From assembly GCA_965221795.1 (NCBI GenBank), contig OZ244914.1:3286001-3350000 (forward strand): a stretch of DNA of 64,000 nucleotides. Direction: 5' to 3'. Below, piece after piece: positions 55,239-63,515 of the stretch; within the stretch, counting starts at the first letter, position 1, and every line of letters begins with the position of its first letter. The DNA comes from VYFG01 sp965221795. Lineage in GTDB: Bacteria; Pseudomonadota; Gammaproteobacteria; Arenicellales; Poriferihabitantaceae. The position numbers and the translations under genes are program-made. Under the pieces are notes generated by a model. The model saw only the letters and a program-made list of their open reading frames with translations, was not told the origin of the DNA and searched no databases.

Positions 55239-56208
55239 GGGGAGCCAACCCACGGGCAAAGACCTCCGCCGGGGTGCGATACCCCAGGACCTTCCGAGGT
55301 CGACGGTTGAGCCGGTCCTCCACTGCCTGCACTTGGGCTGGAGTCACCTAGCGGAAGTCGGTGCCCTTCGGGAAGTACTGGTGCACCAGACCATTGGTAT
55401 GCTCGTTCAGGCCTCGTTCCCAGGAATGGTAGGGAGTGGCAAAGTAGCAGCCCGCATCGAGCTTCTGTGCGATCTCCCGATGCCGAGCAAACTCTTTGCC
55501 GTTATCTGCCGTGCAGGTGTGGACCCGGTCCCGGACCGGCCCCAGGCACCGGGTGATCGCCTCGGTCACTGCGGCGGCCGTCTTGCCCTCGACCCACTCC
55601 AGGAACAGGAACTTCGAGCTCCGGTCCACTGCCGACACCAGAGCGCCCCGGTGCCTCGCGCCGATCATCGTATCGAGCTCCCAGCCCCCGATCCGACTCT
55701 TCTCCGCCACCACCGCCGGACGTTCCGCAATGTCCACCCGTTCGGGGATGTGGCCGCGTCCGGCGTGGCGGCCACCGCGCCCGTTCGGCTTCTTGCCCCG
55801 ACGTCGCAGGCACCGGTACAGGGCCCTCCCGCCTGCCGATCGGCCCGCACGTGCGGGTAGATCCACTCCTTCCCCGCCATGACTTCGCCCTGCAACCGAA
55901 CCCAGCCGGCGATCGGTTCCGGGCTCCACCCTTCCTGTAGCCGGTCCCCGACCACCGCCCAGCGCCCAGCGCTCCGGCGTCATCTTCCGGGGCACGGCAG
56001 AGGCTTCCTGGCGCCGGGTCGTCGCCTTGCGGTCGGCCTGCTGGTGCCGGTAGCCCCGCAGGCCACGGTGGCGCGACGTCTCCCGCGAGATCGTCCCGGG
56101 GTCGCGTCCCAGATCGCGGGCGATCTCCCGTTTTGACAACCCCCTATGCAAAAGGGCGTGAATCTGGCATCGTTCGGCATGGGTCAGGTGGTGGTAGCCA
56201 GTTAGCAT
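55239..56208 (-). pseudogene. IS30-family transposase with frameshifts and an in-frame stop
   Basis: Starts MLTGYHHLTHAERCQIHALL at 56208 and has the N-terminal helix-turn-helix (REIARDLGRDPGTISRETSR). Between about 55800 and 56010 the text leaves frame and returns, consistent with two compensating indels; the right frame there reads VGDRLQEGWSPEPIAGWVRL. The DDE core follows: ELDTMIGARHRGALV, CTADNGKEFARH and HSWERGLNEHTNGLV. A TAG at about 55348-55350 splits off the end (VTPAQVQAVEDRLNRRPRKV, LGYRTPAEVFARGLAPP). Catalytic residues remain, but the chain cannot be complete. Confidence 0.85.
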
Positions 56209-56954
56209 GACAACAATCCTCCGTGGGTGATAAACAGAGATTGTTGACCATCGTCTGGCCCACCGCAAGCTTTTCACCTCACCAGCCAGCGGCTTAGGGG
56301 GTGTTGCACTTCACACTGGAAAGGGGGTCCATATAAGTCTGGGCTATCCGGTAACCAAACAAATCCTAAAAGCCAAGCGTTTAGATGCCGAGCTTCTCTC
56401 GACTCGCTGCAACGATAATCAGCGATTTCTACAATGATGCATTTGATCTCTCGCATAGAGAGCCAACCGCTGATACAACATAGTCGCTCATGCCTGAATA
56501 ACGCTATATGTTAATTGATTTTGCTAAATTATACGAAGACCGGCTTGGGACGGTAAGGCCAATATTCAGTTAAGATCACTCATGGGAGAGGTCAGTGATG
56601 CCAATTAAAACAAATGACACTTCTTATCGATCCCAAGGTGCAAATATAGTGATAGCCGCATCTGGTCAAGAATCAGCAAACCGTCATCAAATTCGGTTTG
56701 GTGACATTCAATCACGAAGCGGAGCAAATTTAGGGAATTATGTAGCAAAATCTGCAAAGCCGGCGAAGGTCACCCCCGCCGTTCCAGCCGGTAGAGGCGC
56801 TTCAACTCTTCCCGCGGCGGCGGGGTGTCAAGCCGCGACTCGGCGGGGTAGTGTCTCAGTTTGAAAATGATTTCTTGCAGGGTTGGGCGATGGGGTCTCG
56901 GCGCGTCCACGAATACGCCCGCCGTCGTCATACGCACGGCCGCCCCTTGCGATG
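56209..56954. other. mixed gap, possible tiny gene at 56595
   Basis: Mostly without supported genes. A + strand frame from 56598 (MPIKTNDTSYRSQGANIVIA, ASGQESANRHQIRFGDIQSR) starts well after GAGAGG but runs into GC-rich text after about 55 codons, so it may be the head of a broken gene. AT-rich sequence at 56400-56570 contrasts with the GC-rich flank at 56760-56950. Confidence 0.3.
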
Positions 56955-57167
56955 TCAATCATTGTCGATGATGGGGATGCGTAGAGTCTGAAACGGGTCG
57001 TACAGCACGACAATGAGGTAATTCTGCCGATCGGCCCGGACGCTATCGTCTTGAATACTGAAAAGTAAGTTGTCAAGCTTTATAGCCTCTCCGGGGACGT
57101 TACTTTCCGCAAGAAATTGTGTACTACAGACCGTATTACCACATCCCCGGACCCATCCGCCGGACAA
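56955..57167 (-). CDS. possible small protein downstream of coiled-coil copy D
   Basis: 70 codons from TTG 57167, or a longer frame open upstream. Text such as ESNVPGEAIKLDNLLFSIQD and NYLIVVLYDPFQTLRIPIID alternates polar and hydrophobic residues like a beta-rich protein and does not look like a shadow frame. It begins about 100 bases after the coiled-coil gene on the same strand. No family recognised; start uncertain. Confidence 0.35.
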   Translation of the reverse strand: MSGGWVRGCGNTVCSTQFLAESNVPGEAIKLDNLLFSIQDDSVRADRQNYLIVVLYDPFQTLRIPIIDND

Positions 57168-57269
57168 ACTAGTGCCGATTATCCCACGAATATTGCCTTC
57201 GCAATTCGAACGGGGCGCGCCCGGAGCCAGCGAGTTGGTGCCGCCTGCAGCCGGCAGTAGCAGCCTGTT

Positions 57270-57536
57270 CTACGCCGCAGGGATGCCGGCGATCAGCGCA
57301 CCCAGGATTGCGGTGGCCACTGCGACCTCGCCGAGAATCGCGATAAGTGATCGATTTTCCCGCTTCCCGGCCTCAATATCCCGTCTGGCCATGTCGGTTT
57401 TCATGTCGGTATCCCGCCTGGTCATGTCGGCCCGCAGTCGTTCATACGATGTATTCATACGTTCCTCCAGCACGGCGTGCTGCTTTTTCAACTCGGCAAT
57501 ATCTTTTGCCAGTTCGTGACTTGTGGATTCTTCCAT
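57270..57536 (-). CDS. small coiled-coil protein with C-terminal membrane anchor (copy D)
   Basis: 88 residues, the shortest copy. Charged helix HELAKDIAELKKQHAVLEER, then heptad-like MTRRDTDMKTDMARRDIEAG, then a membrane segment at about 65-87 (IAILGEVAVATAILGALIAG). RRENRQLLAILGG in copy A and KRENRSLIAILGE here align directly, as do the ends AGIPVA and AGIPAA. It carries the family block upstream. Neighbours are IS30 fragments. Function unknown. Confidence 0.75.
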   Translation of the reverse strand: MEESTSHELAKDIAELKKQHAVLEERMNTSYERLRADMTRRDTDMKTDMARRDIEAGKRENRSLIAILGEVAVATAILGALIAGIPAA

Positions 57537-57542
57537 GCCGCC

Positions 57543-57572
57543 ATTCTATGCGATCATCAGCCGGTTTTTCAA
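57543..57572 (-). promoter_or_regulatory. conserved block upstream of coiled-coil gene (copy D)
   Basis: On the minus strand: TTGAAA (57572-57567), 18 nt, TAGAAT (57548-57543), six bases, ATG at 57536. The spacing is identical to copies A and B. No purine-rich ribosome site lies between block and ATG (GGCGGC), which favours the promoter reading and short-leader translation. Confidence 0.6.
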
Positions 57573-57641
57573 TGCGGACTGTGCAGACCTTGTTGGGAGC
57601 AGGTAGCGGGCCGGCTTGAAAATCACCGAGTGGGGCCGGGG

Positions 57642-57664
57642 AAAGGGCGGCCCGCAGACCGCCC
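57642..57664 (-). terminator. terminator-like hairpin after a gene fragment
   Basis: On the minus strand a GGGCGG/CCGCCC stem (57664-57659 with 57650-57645) is followed by TTTC. The hairpin and flank resemble the terminator at 63463. Upstream on the same strand, 57870-57690 carries an open stretch (DGYTIDDFGPSTTYFSRIDF, LSGGWGFAPRSFGNADANIK) with no recognised family and no clear stop before the hairpin, probably the end of a decayed gene. Confidence 0.45.
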
Positions 57665-57899
57665 CCGCCCTGGGGCGAATCTTGATGTTGGCATCGGCAT
57701 TGCCAAACGACCGGGGCGCAAAACCCCAGCCGCCGCTCAGATCACCCCATCTCATATTGTCGTTTTGGCTGATTTCAAATTTTAGCCTCTCTCTGTCTCC
57801 AGGTGGGTCGAAGTCTATTCTACTGAAATAGGTTGTTGAAGGACCAAAGTCGTCGATAGTATAGCCATCGGGGATCGTGGGTGTGATCGCAATCCGGGC

Positions 57900-58140
57900 G
57901 GGCGTGGCGCTCGAACCGATCCTCGGCGCGAAGCACCGGTGTCAGCGGTGGACCGAGGCTCGAAGTTCCTCTTCCTGGAGTGTGTCAAGGGAAAGACGGC
58001 CTCCGCGGTCACGGCGGCGGTCTTGCGTCGCATGGGGCCGGTTCGGGACCAGGTCCACACCGGCACCGCCGACCACGGCAAGGAGTTCGCGGAGAAGCTC
58101 GATGCGGGCTTTTGCCACTCCGTACCCTTCCTGGGAACGG
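57900..58140 (+). pseudogene. IS30-family transposase fragment
   Basis: The + strand encodes SAVDRGSKFLFLECVKGKTA, AVLRRMGPVRDQVHTGTADH and GKEFAEKLDAGF, matching the DDE core of the copy at 55239-56208 (SAVDRSSKFLFLEWVEGKTA). About 75 codons remain; the N-terminal half and the end are missing, and an internal piece between KEFA and EKL is deleted. Confidence 0.8.
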
Positions 58141-58147
58141 GGCCGAT

Positions 58148-58307
58148 GGCTTCTGTCAGGATCGCCGGCAGTCGAGATGGCTGCCATCCGAGGCCGAAAA
58201 GAAGCGCTCGAAGCGCGGATTTTTCGGTCGCTGCCGCGATCCCTCCCTTCGGGTTACGCCCTCATTCCGGGGGCGCGGCGCTGTTGCACTTCGGACTGGC
58301 CCCCGGG
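58148..58307 (+). repeat. about 160-bp repeat following an IS30 fragment
   Basis: Plus-strand partner of 54972-55130. It begins GGCTTCTGTCAGGATCGCC and contains GCGATCCCTCCCTTCGGG. It follows the IS30 fragment after only a few bases. Confidence 0.75.
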
Positions 58308-58395
58308 GCCTTATGAGGCGCATGATCGCCCAGCTTTGCGGTAGCAAAGCTGCCCGGGGCAATCACGCCAGACAAGATAGGAAGTGCGTTTTCCA

Positions 58396-58608
58396 TCAGG
58401 GATAAATATCTAATATTAACATAAGGATACAAACGAAAGCGACCACAAAAACAGTATAATCTAGCTTAGTCACTTCTGTTCCTTTAGCTGGTCCAAAAGA
58501 ATGGTTGGCATATGTTGAGGGGTTGGGTATTAACAATTCAACTACGGAATTTGAAAAAACCTCAGTAGAAACACCTATTCCAGGTGAAGTCGTCTTACAG
58601 CCACCCAA
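58396..58608 (-). CDS. possible small tail-anchored protein
   Basis: 70 codons, AT-rich like the secreted-protein gene 89 bases upstream on the same strand, so the two may form an operon. The last 22 residues (YTVFVVAFVCILMLILDIYP) form a membrane segment; the rest is polar (NSVVELLIPNPSTYANHSFG). No signal peptide and no recognised family. Confidence 0.4.
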   Translation of the reverse strand: MGGCKTTSPGIGVSTEVFSNSVVELLIPNPSTYANHSFGPAKGTEVTKLDYTVFVVAFVCILMLILDIYP

Positions 58609-58697
58609 TCATCGCAAACAATTTCACAGATTTCACCGTGACCAAGTATCAAACGATACCATGAATTTTTTGTGCTGACGTTTTCAATACGAACGAA

Positions 58698-59303
58698 TTA
58701 CTCACACCTTGTTGTATCATCGTCGATGATCTCGAAAAACGCATAGCCAAAAGGGTTGGACATCGAGGCGATGATCTTGTTTATATATCTACTGTCTTTG
58801 CATTCGTTGTTCTTGGGCTGAACATATACCTTGACCTTCTGAGTCTTGGCCTGCAGTTTGTCGAATTTGGCGCAGACTGGCTGTTCATTTTCAATTATTC
58901 TTGGTACCGGATTGGCAGACGTATTGGTCATTACAAGCATTTCGCCAACGGTCTGATCCACTTGAAAGCAGAATTCAAGGTCGTAAAAGACCGGCGTGAA
59001 TATCGTATCTCTCACAATGCCGAATACCGTTTCTCTTTCCGGGCCTAAACTTGTTGGTTTCTCTCTCTTTTCTGGAAATGCGCAAGTTCCCTTCAGCTCA
59101 AATTGAAACCATTGATCCATCAAGTCCGCGCCTTCGTTTATCGTCTGCCTGAACGATCCAGTGGGGTTAGCGGTGGTAGCCGCCGACATCTTGATGTTTT
59201 GCCATCCGCAATAGTTCTCTGCGGTTGCCGGCAACGCCACTACTGCAAGCAGTAACAGGGTTGCGAATTTAATGATGAGAGGCGAGTTATGTAATTTGTT
59301 CAT
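58698..59303 (-). CDS. secreted six-cysteine protein, unknown
   Basis: 201 residues. A classical signal peptide is visible: positive start MNKLHNSPLIIK, hydrophobic core FATLLLLAVVALP, cleavage likely after ATA-E near residue 28. The mature part has six Cys (in YCGWQN, GTCAFPE, EFCFQVD, PVCAKFD, NECKDS, TRCE), enough for three disulfides in the periplasm or outside. Repeats and membrane segments are absent otherwise. It is AT-richer than the chromosome core and lies between IS remnants, suggesting gain by transfer. No family recognised. Confidence 0.65.
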   Translation of the reverse strand: MNKLHNSPLIIKFATLLLLAVVALPATAENYCGWQNIKMSAATTANPTGSFRQTINEGADLMDQWFQFELKGTCAFPEKREKPTSLGPERETVFGIVRDTIFTPVFYDLEFCFQVDQTVGEMLVMTNTSANPVPRIIENEQPVCAKFDKLQAKTQKVKVYVQPKNNECKDSRYINKIIASMSNPFGYAFFEIIDDDTTRCE

Positions 59304-59401
59304 TTTCTTTTAAAAATCATACTTTCGACCATTATACCCAATTTTGTTGATTTTTTCAATGAAGTGTGCGGGTTCACCACCTATGAGACTGAGGGTTTCG
59401 G

Positions 59402-60388
59402 TTATACGCATTGCTGAAGGGACTCCATCGAGGTCATCATTTCCAGGGCACAGTGCGGCCTCGTACAGTTGTAGAAGCGCTGATAGTCGGCCAGCGCCTC
59501 CCGGACCTTGAACTCGCTGCAATACGGGCTCCAGAACTCGACCCTGGAGCGGTCGTTCGCCCGTTCCACGACCCCGTTCAGCCGGGGGCTTTTCGGGGGC
59601 CGGACGAACCGCGGGATGCCGAGAGCCTCGCCGGCGTCCTCGAACCCGGCGCGGCATTCGCTGCCGCCGTCGACCTGGATCGACTGGAGCGGGGACGGCA
59701 GGTCCTCGATGACGGCCTCCCGGAACCGCTTCGCATGGCCGGCGGTAGCCCGCGAGTATCCCCGTGCCGTCATCAACTTGCCGGTCGGGCCGGCGGCCCT
59801 GAACTCCTTGTGCGTCCTGCCGTCGCCACAGACCGTCATGTGGTCGATCGGCACCATCCGGCCGAGTCCGGCCTCTCGGCCGCCGCCGGTCCAGCGCTGC
59901 GCATGGCCGGTGCGGAAGTCCCGGCGCTGGCAGGGCTTGACGCGGCCGCGGCAGAACCGGCAGGGCTTGACCCGGTTGCGGTTCAGCCGCTTTTTCCGGC
60001 TGCGGCCGATGGGGGATGCCGATCGGTGCCGGCCGTCACGCTCCAGCATGCCCCTCAGCCGCCGCTTGCCGAAGAAGGGGGACTTCTCGCGCCTCCTGCG
60101 CACGGCCGCCTCGTCGGCGGGGGTCCAGCGGGCGGTCGAGAGGCGATGCGGGCGCCGGCTTTTCGACTCCCGTCCCCGCCCGCCTCGCTGCCGATAGCGC
60201 TTGCGCCATCGATGGCAGGTGGCCCGGGACCAGCCGATCACGGAGCGGGCGGTGTCCGGGCGGCAGCCTTCTGCCCGGAGCTGCTCCAAGCTCTCCAGCT
60301 TCCGGAGGCGTTCAGTGGCCTCCTTCGACCGGCCTTCAGCGACTTTCCAGCTGCGGAATGACCGGGTTCTTGGGGATATCATCTGCAT
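59402..60388 (-). CDS. IS481-like transposase with integrase core
   Basis: 328 residues from ATG 60388 (25 more in-frame codons upstream are less likely). The N-terminal helix-turn-helix (EGCRPDTARSVIGWSRATCH, RWRKRYRQRGGRG) is followed by an integrase-core DDE domain: D in VPIDHMTVCGDGRTHKEF, D in IQVDGGSECRAGF and E in LNGVVERANDRSRVEFW, ending in a family-like FYNCTRPHCAL. It is the only transposase in the window with an unbroken frame. Short CCTATGAGAC/CCTATGGAGAC sequences at about 59382 and 60400 could be parts of its inverted ends, but no target duplication was found. Confidence 0.78.
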   Translation of the reverse strand: MQMISPRTRSFRSWKVAEGRSKEATERLRKLESLEQLRAEGCRPDTARSVIGWSRATCHRWRKRYRQRGGRGRESKSRRPHRLSTARWTPADEAAVRRRREKSPFFGKRRLRGMLERDGRHRSASPIGRSRKKRLNRNRVKPCRFCRGRVKPCQRRDFRTGHAQRWTGGGREAGLGRMVPIDHMTVCGDGRTHKEFRAAGPTGKLMTARGYSRATAGHAKRFREAVIEDLPSPLQSIQVDGGSECRAGFEDAGEALGIPRFVRPPKSPRLNGVVERANDRSRVEFWSPYCSEFKVREALADYQRFYNCTRPHCALEMMTSMESLQQCV

Positions 60389-60437
60389 TGGTTCGTCTCC
60401 ATAGGTTTTTGGGTAAACCACAAGGATCACCGAACCC

Positions 60438-60461
60438 GCCCCCCGGCGCATGCCGGGGGGC
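60438..60461. repeat. GC-rich perfect hairpin
   Basis: GCCCCCCGGC at 60438-60447 and GCCGGGGGGC at 60452-60461 form a 10-bp perfect stem with a 4-nt loop, upstream of the IS481-like gene. It could block read-through into the transposase. Confidence 0.6.
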
Positions 60462-60495
60462 ATATTCGCAAGGCAGCCTCCTGCCGCCGGATCTC

Positions 60496-60538
60496 CCCCT
60501 CTCTGCGGAAGTCGCTACGCTCCCTCCGCAGAGAGGGG
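60496..60538. repeat. 14-bp stem hairpin
   Basis: CCCCTCTCTGCGGA (60496-60509) and TCCGCAGAGAGGGG (60525-60538) pair perfectly around a 15-nt loop. Together with the hairpin at 60438 it makes a strongly folded block next to the transposase. There is no U-run. Confidence 0.6.
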
Positions 60539-61341
60539 CATCATCCCGTTTTCATGCCTCGGATCCGTCTCGCCTTCTTGGCTGGAAAAGTCTCACATGT
60601 CTCTGATCCTATACATGAAGTCAATTGAATAGCAATAGATCTGATTAAAGACTATTTGTGAGTGCTCGCACACGACCACCGGGTCCGCCATGCCAAATAT
60701 ACAAAAAGTGTGATCACTCCCTGTGCGATAACCATCGGTAACGTGTTTTTCAATTCGTCGTGGGTTCGCCCCCGCATCCTTGGACAAAAGCGCATATTGA
60801 AACGACAGGTGAAGACCCATCAGGAGATGGCGAAGCCCGAAACCAGAGCACCCACCAAGCGGTTCCTTGCGTTGTGCAGGCAATACCATCGAATCCTGAT
60901 ATCCGGGGTAGGGAATTGCCAGACTTGCCGAAACGAAAAAGCAACCGGGGAAAAAGCATCCGAAGACCGGCGCACACAATCACCATGCTGCATCTCGGAA
61001 CTACAACAACGAGCTCCTGTGACTGGTTCGTTCGGTCCCGACACCCATAGGGCGGCACAACGATTCCATCGGATGAGTAAAGTCAAGCCCGAAGGGTCTG
61101 CTCTTTCAGGATGGCACAAGCCTGTTGTCGGGTAACCAGTTACCTACAAACGATGCACATGCTCGGATACCCCTCACTGATCACGTGAGCCAATACTGAA
61201 AGGTGGTGCAGAGTCAGCATACTCAAAGAAAACCTGTAGAATACAGCGACGCTCGCAATCGTGGTCGGCATGATTATGTGGTTTGGTAGAATGAAGCAAG
61301 CAATCGAATATTTTCCCTGCTTTGCATGCTGCTTGATTTGA
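60539..61341. other. 0.8-kb stretch without supported genes
   Basis: Open frames up to about 157 codons exist on both strands, overlapping each other, with no recognisable product, membrane pattern or start context. None is accepted. A GC-poor part after 61140 leads to the stop of the DUF4143 gene. Confidence 0.35.
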
Positions 61342-62514
61342 TTATTGTTCAGCAATCAGTTTATCCATGAGTTTTGACAAAGGAATCATCCAAATATCAT
61401 CACCGATCGGAAATTCCCTTTCGCCGCCATAGACGATAAATTTATGCGTCGCACCGATATCCTCAAATGTTCGCTTTACATGCTTGCCGAGTCTGGGTGC
61501 GGCGCCATATTTGATCTCGATTCCCCAAACTTGCGCATTCGGCATTTTCACCACTAGATCTATTTCCGCTCCTGCTGCGGTGCGGTAAAAGTATGTTTGC
61601 GATAGACGCGGTATCACAGAATGGATATTCTCAACAACAAATCCCTCCCAACTTTTGCCGAGAATTGGATTGGTCAATAGTGCGCGGTGATTTTCGATAC
61701 CGAGCAGGCGGTGCAGAATGCCGCTGTCTCGCACATAGTGGCGTGGAGATTTTACTATTCTCTTTTTGACGTTGGCATACCATGGTTCAATGCGGCGTAT
61801 TAGCAACAGGTTAGTGAGTATCTCTATGTAGCGATTGACTGTAGTTCGACTCAATTCGAGATTAGAGGCCAGATTGCTCGTGTTTATTGTTTCTCCCTGA
61901 AGGTGGGCCAGCATTGTCCAAAGAATGCGCAATTTCCTTGCAGATATGTCGAATCCAGTTTGCGGAACATCACGTTCGAGATAGGTGCGTATAAGATCTT
62001 CAAGCCACTCCATGGCACTCTCGTCGTCCGGGGCTAGATAACTTCTTGGATATCCTCCTCGGAACCAGAGGTCATTTACGCCTTGTTGATCGGATTCAAG
62101 TTCCAGTATATTCAGACCAGTCATTTCAATATAGCTAATGCGGCCTGCCAGACTCTCGGAGGACTGCTTAAGCAGGCTCATTGACGCCGATCCTAAAATG
62201 AGAAATTGCCCTGCATCACGACCTTCTTGACGATTGGAATCGATTAATCCGCGCAATATCGGAAATAAATCAGGCGCTCGCTGAATTTCGTCAAGTATGA
62301 CCAGCTTATCTCTCTCGGACCTCAGATAGGTTTTTGGATCCTGCAGCAGAAGAACTTCCTCTGAGTCTTCCAAATCCAGATAAGTTGAGTTCATGTCTTT
62401 TGCGATGACCTTGGAAAGCGTGGTCTTGCCGACCTGTCGGGCACCAAGTAATGCCACAGCCGAGTTTCGGCTGATACTCTTTCGTAACCTTTGCATAATC
62501 CATCGATTCAACAT
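61342..62514 (-). CDS. AAA-type ATPase with DUF4143 C-terminal domain (second copy)
   Basis: About 390 residues from ATG 62514; ATG 62523 is also possible. Walker A GARQVGKTT, Walker B-like LVILDEIQRAPDLFPILRG, sensor-like LILGSASMSLLKQSSESLAG. The C-terminal nuclease-like core is FYRTAAGAEIDLVV and WGIEIKYG. It is clearly related in layout to the gene at 22252, but not a recent duplicate. Both candidate starts lie in or beside the left arm of a 16-bp inverted repeat (62513-62555), so initiation is probably regulated by DNA binding or RNA folding. Role unknown. Confidence 0.83.
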   Translation of the reverse strand: MLNRWIMQRLRKSISRNSAVALLGARQVGKTTLSKVIAKDMNSTYLDLEDSEEVLLLQDPKTYLRSERDKLVILDEIQRAPDLFPILRGLIDSNRQEGRDAGQFLILGSASMSLLKQSSESLAGRISYIEMTGLNILELESDQQGVNDLWFRGGYPRSYLAPDDESAMEWLEDLIRTYLERDVPQTGFDISARKLRILWTMLAHLQGETINTSNLASNLELSRTTVNRYIEILTNLLLIRRIEPWYANVKKRIVKSPRHYVRDSGILHRLLGIENHRALLTNPILGKSWEGFVVENIHSVIPRLSQTYFYRTAAGAEIDLVVKMPNAQVWGIEIKYGAAPRLGKHVKRTFEDIGATHKFIVYGGEREFPIGDDIWMIPLSKLMDKLIAEQ

Positions 62515-62555
62515 ACCTTGCATTATGCCTAAATAGAAAGCATAATGCAAGGTAT
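62513..62555. promoter_or_regulatory. 16-bp inverted repeat over the start of the DUF4143 gene
   Basis: ATACCTTGCATTATGC (62513-62528), 11 nt, GCATAATGCAAGGTAT (62540-62555), a perfect inverted repeat. It covers the candidate start codons of the leftward ATPase gene. It could be an operator for self-repression or an mRNA hairpin hiding the start. Confidence 0.65.
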
Positions 62556-62777
62556 ATCAGGTTATTGTCAATCTGAGACGCAACTGTCATGGACGGTGGC
62601 TTCGTCGCCCTCAATACGCAAGTCCTGCATCGAAGGCAGGAAACGAAAACGGAACAGCCAAACACTGCCGCCTCATTCGCGACTTGACCACGAGTCGCCC
62701 CCAAGTTTGCCATGAATGAGGAGATGGCAGTGCGAGATGGAAACAATTGGTCGAGGGGTTGAGACGGGGGATATGAT

Positions 62778-63068
62778 ATGTCGGAGACGGATATGATTAC
62801 GTTAAAGCATGTTTTTCAGCAATCCAAGGAGCAGAAGTGGCAAGAGGGGAATATTACTTTTCGATATAATTCCCGTGGTCAAGGATCCGATGCGAGCCCA
62901 AGATTGATCGTGCAAACTGTTGATGCGAGTAATCACCAAAACATCACCGCGTCTATCATGCTGAAGACATTCTTCAGCATCGGTTGGTTCGCGGTTCGAC
63001 CGGCTCTTTGTTTCCGGGAATATTCCATCGCAGCCATATTTCTGGGATTTGTCGGATTGTGGGTCTAG
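62778..63068 (+). CDS. possible small membrane protein
   Basis: 96 codons from ATG 62778, preceded by a weak GGGGGA site. The first 50 residues are polar (QQSKEQKWQEGNITFRYNSR), and the last 35 are hydrophobic (MLKTFFSIGWFAVRP, YSIAAIFLGFVGLWV), possibly one or two membrane segments. No relative is recognised; the stop at 63068 is 120 bases from the ygfZ fragment. Confidence 0.35.
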   Translation: MSETDMITLKHVFQQSKEQKWQEGNITFRYNSRGQGSDASPRLIVQTVDASNHQNITASIMLKTFFSIGWFAVRPALCFREYSIAAIFLGFVGLWV

Positions 63069-63184
63069 CCTGAATATTGCATCAAGAGGCAGTAAGGTCT
63101 TGATGGAGTATCCGAACTCCAGTTAAGATTGATGCATTTCCTGACATTTACCCAACCATCGGGCAACCCTAATTTCATCAAAAA

Positions 63185-63370
63185 TCCTTGGAGTGTCAGG
63201 AAAGTCAATCGCTGGGTTTTTGGGGTGTCAAGGCAGGATGCACTCGTGTCCGGGATTTCCGTCGGTGTAATGGCCGAGAGCCACAGGGTGTTTTGTAACC
63301 TGATGGCATCCCTTTCTGAAACTGACTCCTCCAATCAAGTCGAGATTGACCTGTCGTGGTATGAGCAGTT
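63185..63370 (-). pseudogene. scrambled duplicate of the ygfZ 3' end
   Basis: 63185-63311 repeats about 53927-54052 nearly exactly (encoding TLWLSAITPTEIPDTSA and TQRLTFLTL), and 63310-63355 repeats about 54207-54252. The roughly 155 bases between these in ygfZ, including the KGCYPGQE region, are missing. It cannot encode a YgfZ domain. Confidence 0.8.
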
Positions 63371-63419
63371 CGTCTTAAAATCTCAAGGTCAACGACTTGC
63401 AAGCGGTGTTTGAATTACC
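63369..63419 (+). repeat. 51-bp repeat, second copy
   Basis: Begins TTCGTCTTAAAATCTCAAGG and ends TTGAATTACC, matching 53500-53550. Here, too, it is within 200 bases of ygfZ sequence and is followed after 18 bases by TTGAAAATCA, but no coiled-coil gene follows. Confidence 0.7.
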
Positions 63420-63462
63420 GGTAGTGGGTAGTGGCTCGGTTTGAAAATCAGGTTTGCATGGG

Positions 63463-63486
63463 AAAAGGGCGGCTCGCAGGCCGCCC
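63463..63486 (-). terminator. Rho-independent terminator of the gene at 63516
   Basis: On the minus strand, GGGCGGC (63486-63480) and GCCGCCC (63473-63467) form a perfect 7-bp stem with a 6-nt loop, followed by TTTT. It lies 30 bases after the stop of the leftward gene. Confidence 0.72.
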
Positions 63487-63515
63487 CTCGAATGCATGTT
63501 GCCGGACGCAAGTCA

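Noticed and set aside
56393..56406. 14-bp match to the end of the ISAs1-type remnant at 29149-29163
   Set aside because: Too short, and the surrounding bases do not align; probably chance.
59411..60361. 316-codon frame on the plus strand
   Set aside because: Antisense to the IS481-like transposase, whose DDE motifs are on the minus strand.
60662..61135. 157-codon frame on the plus strand
   Set aside because: Overlaps an equally long frame on the other strand, no motif, no ribosome site, no recognisable composition.
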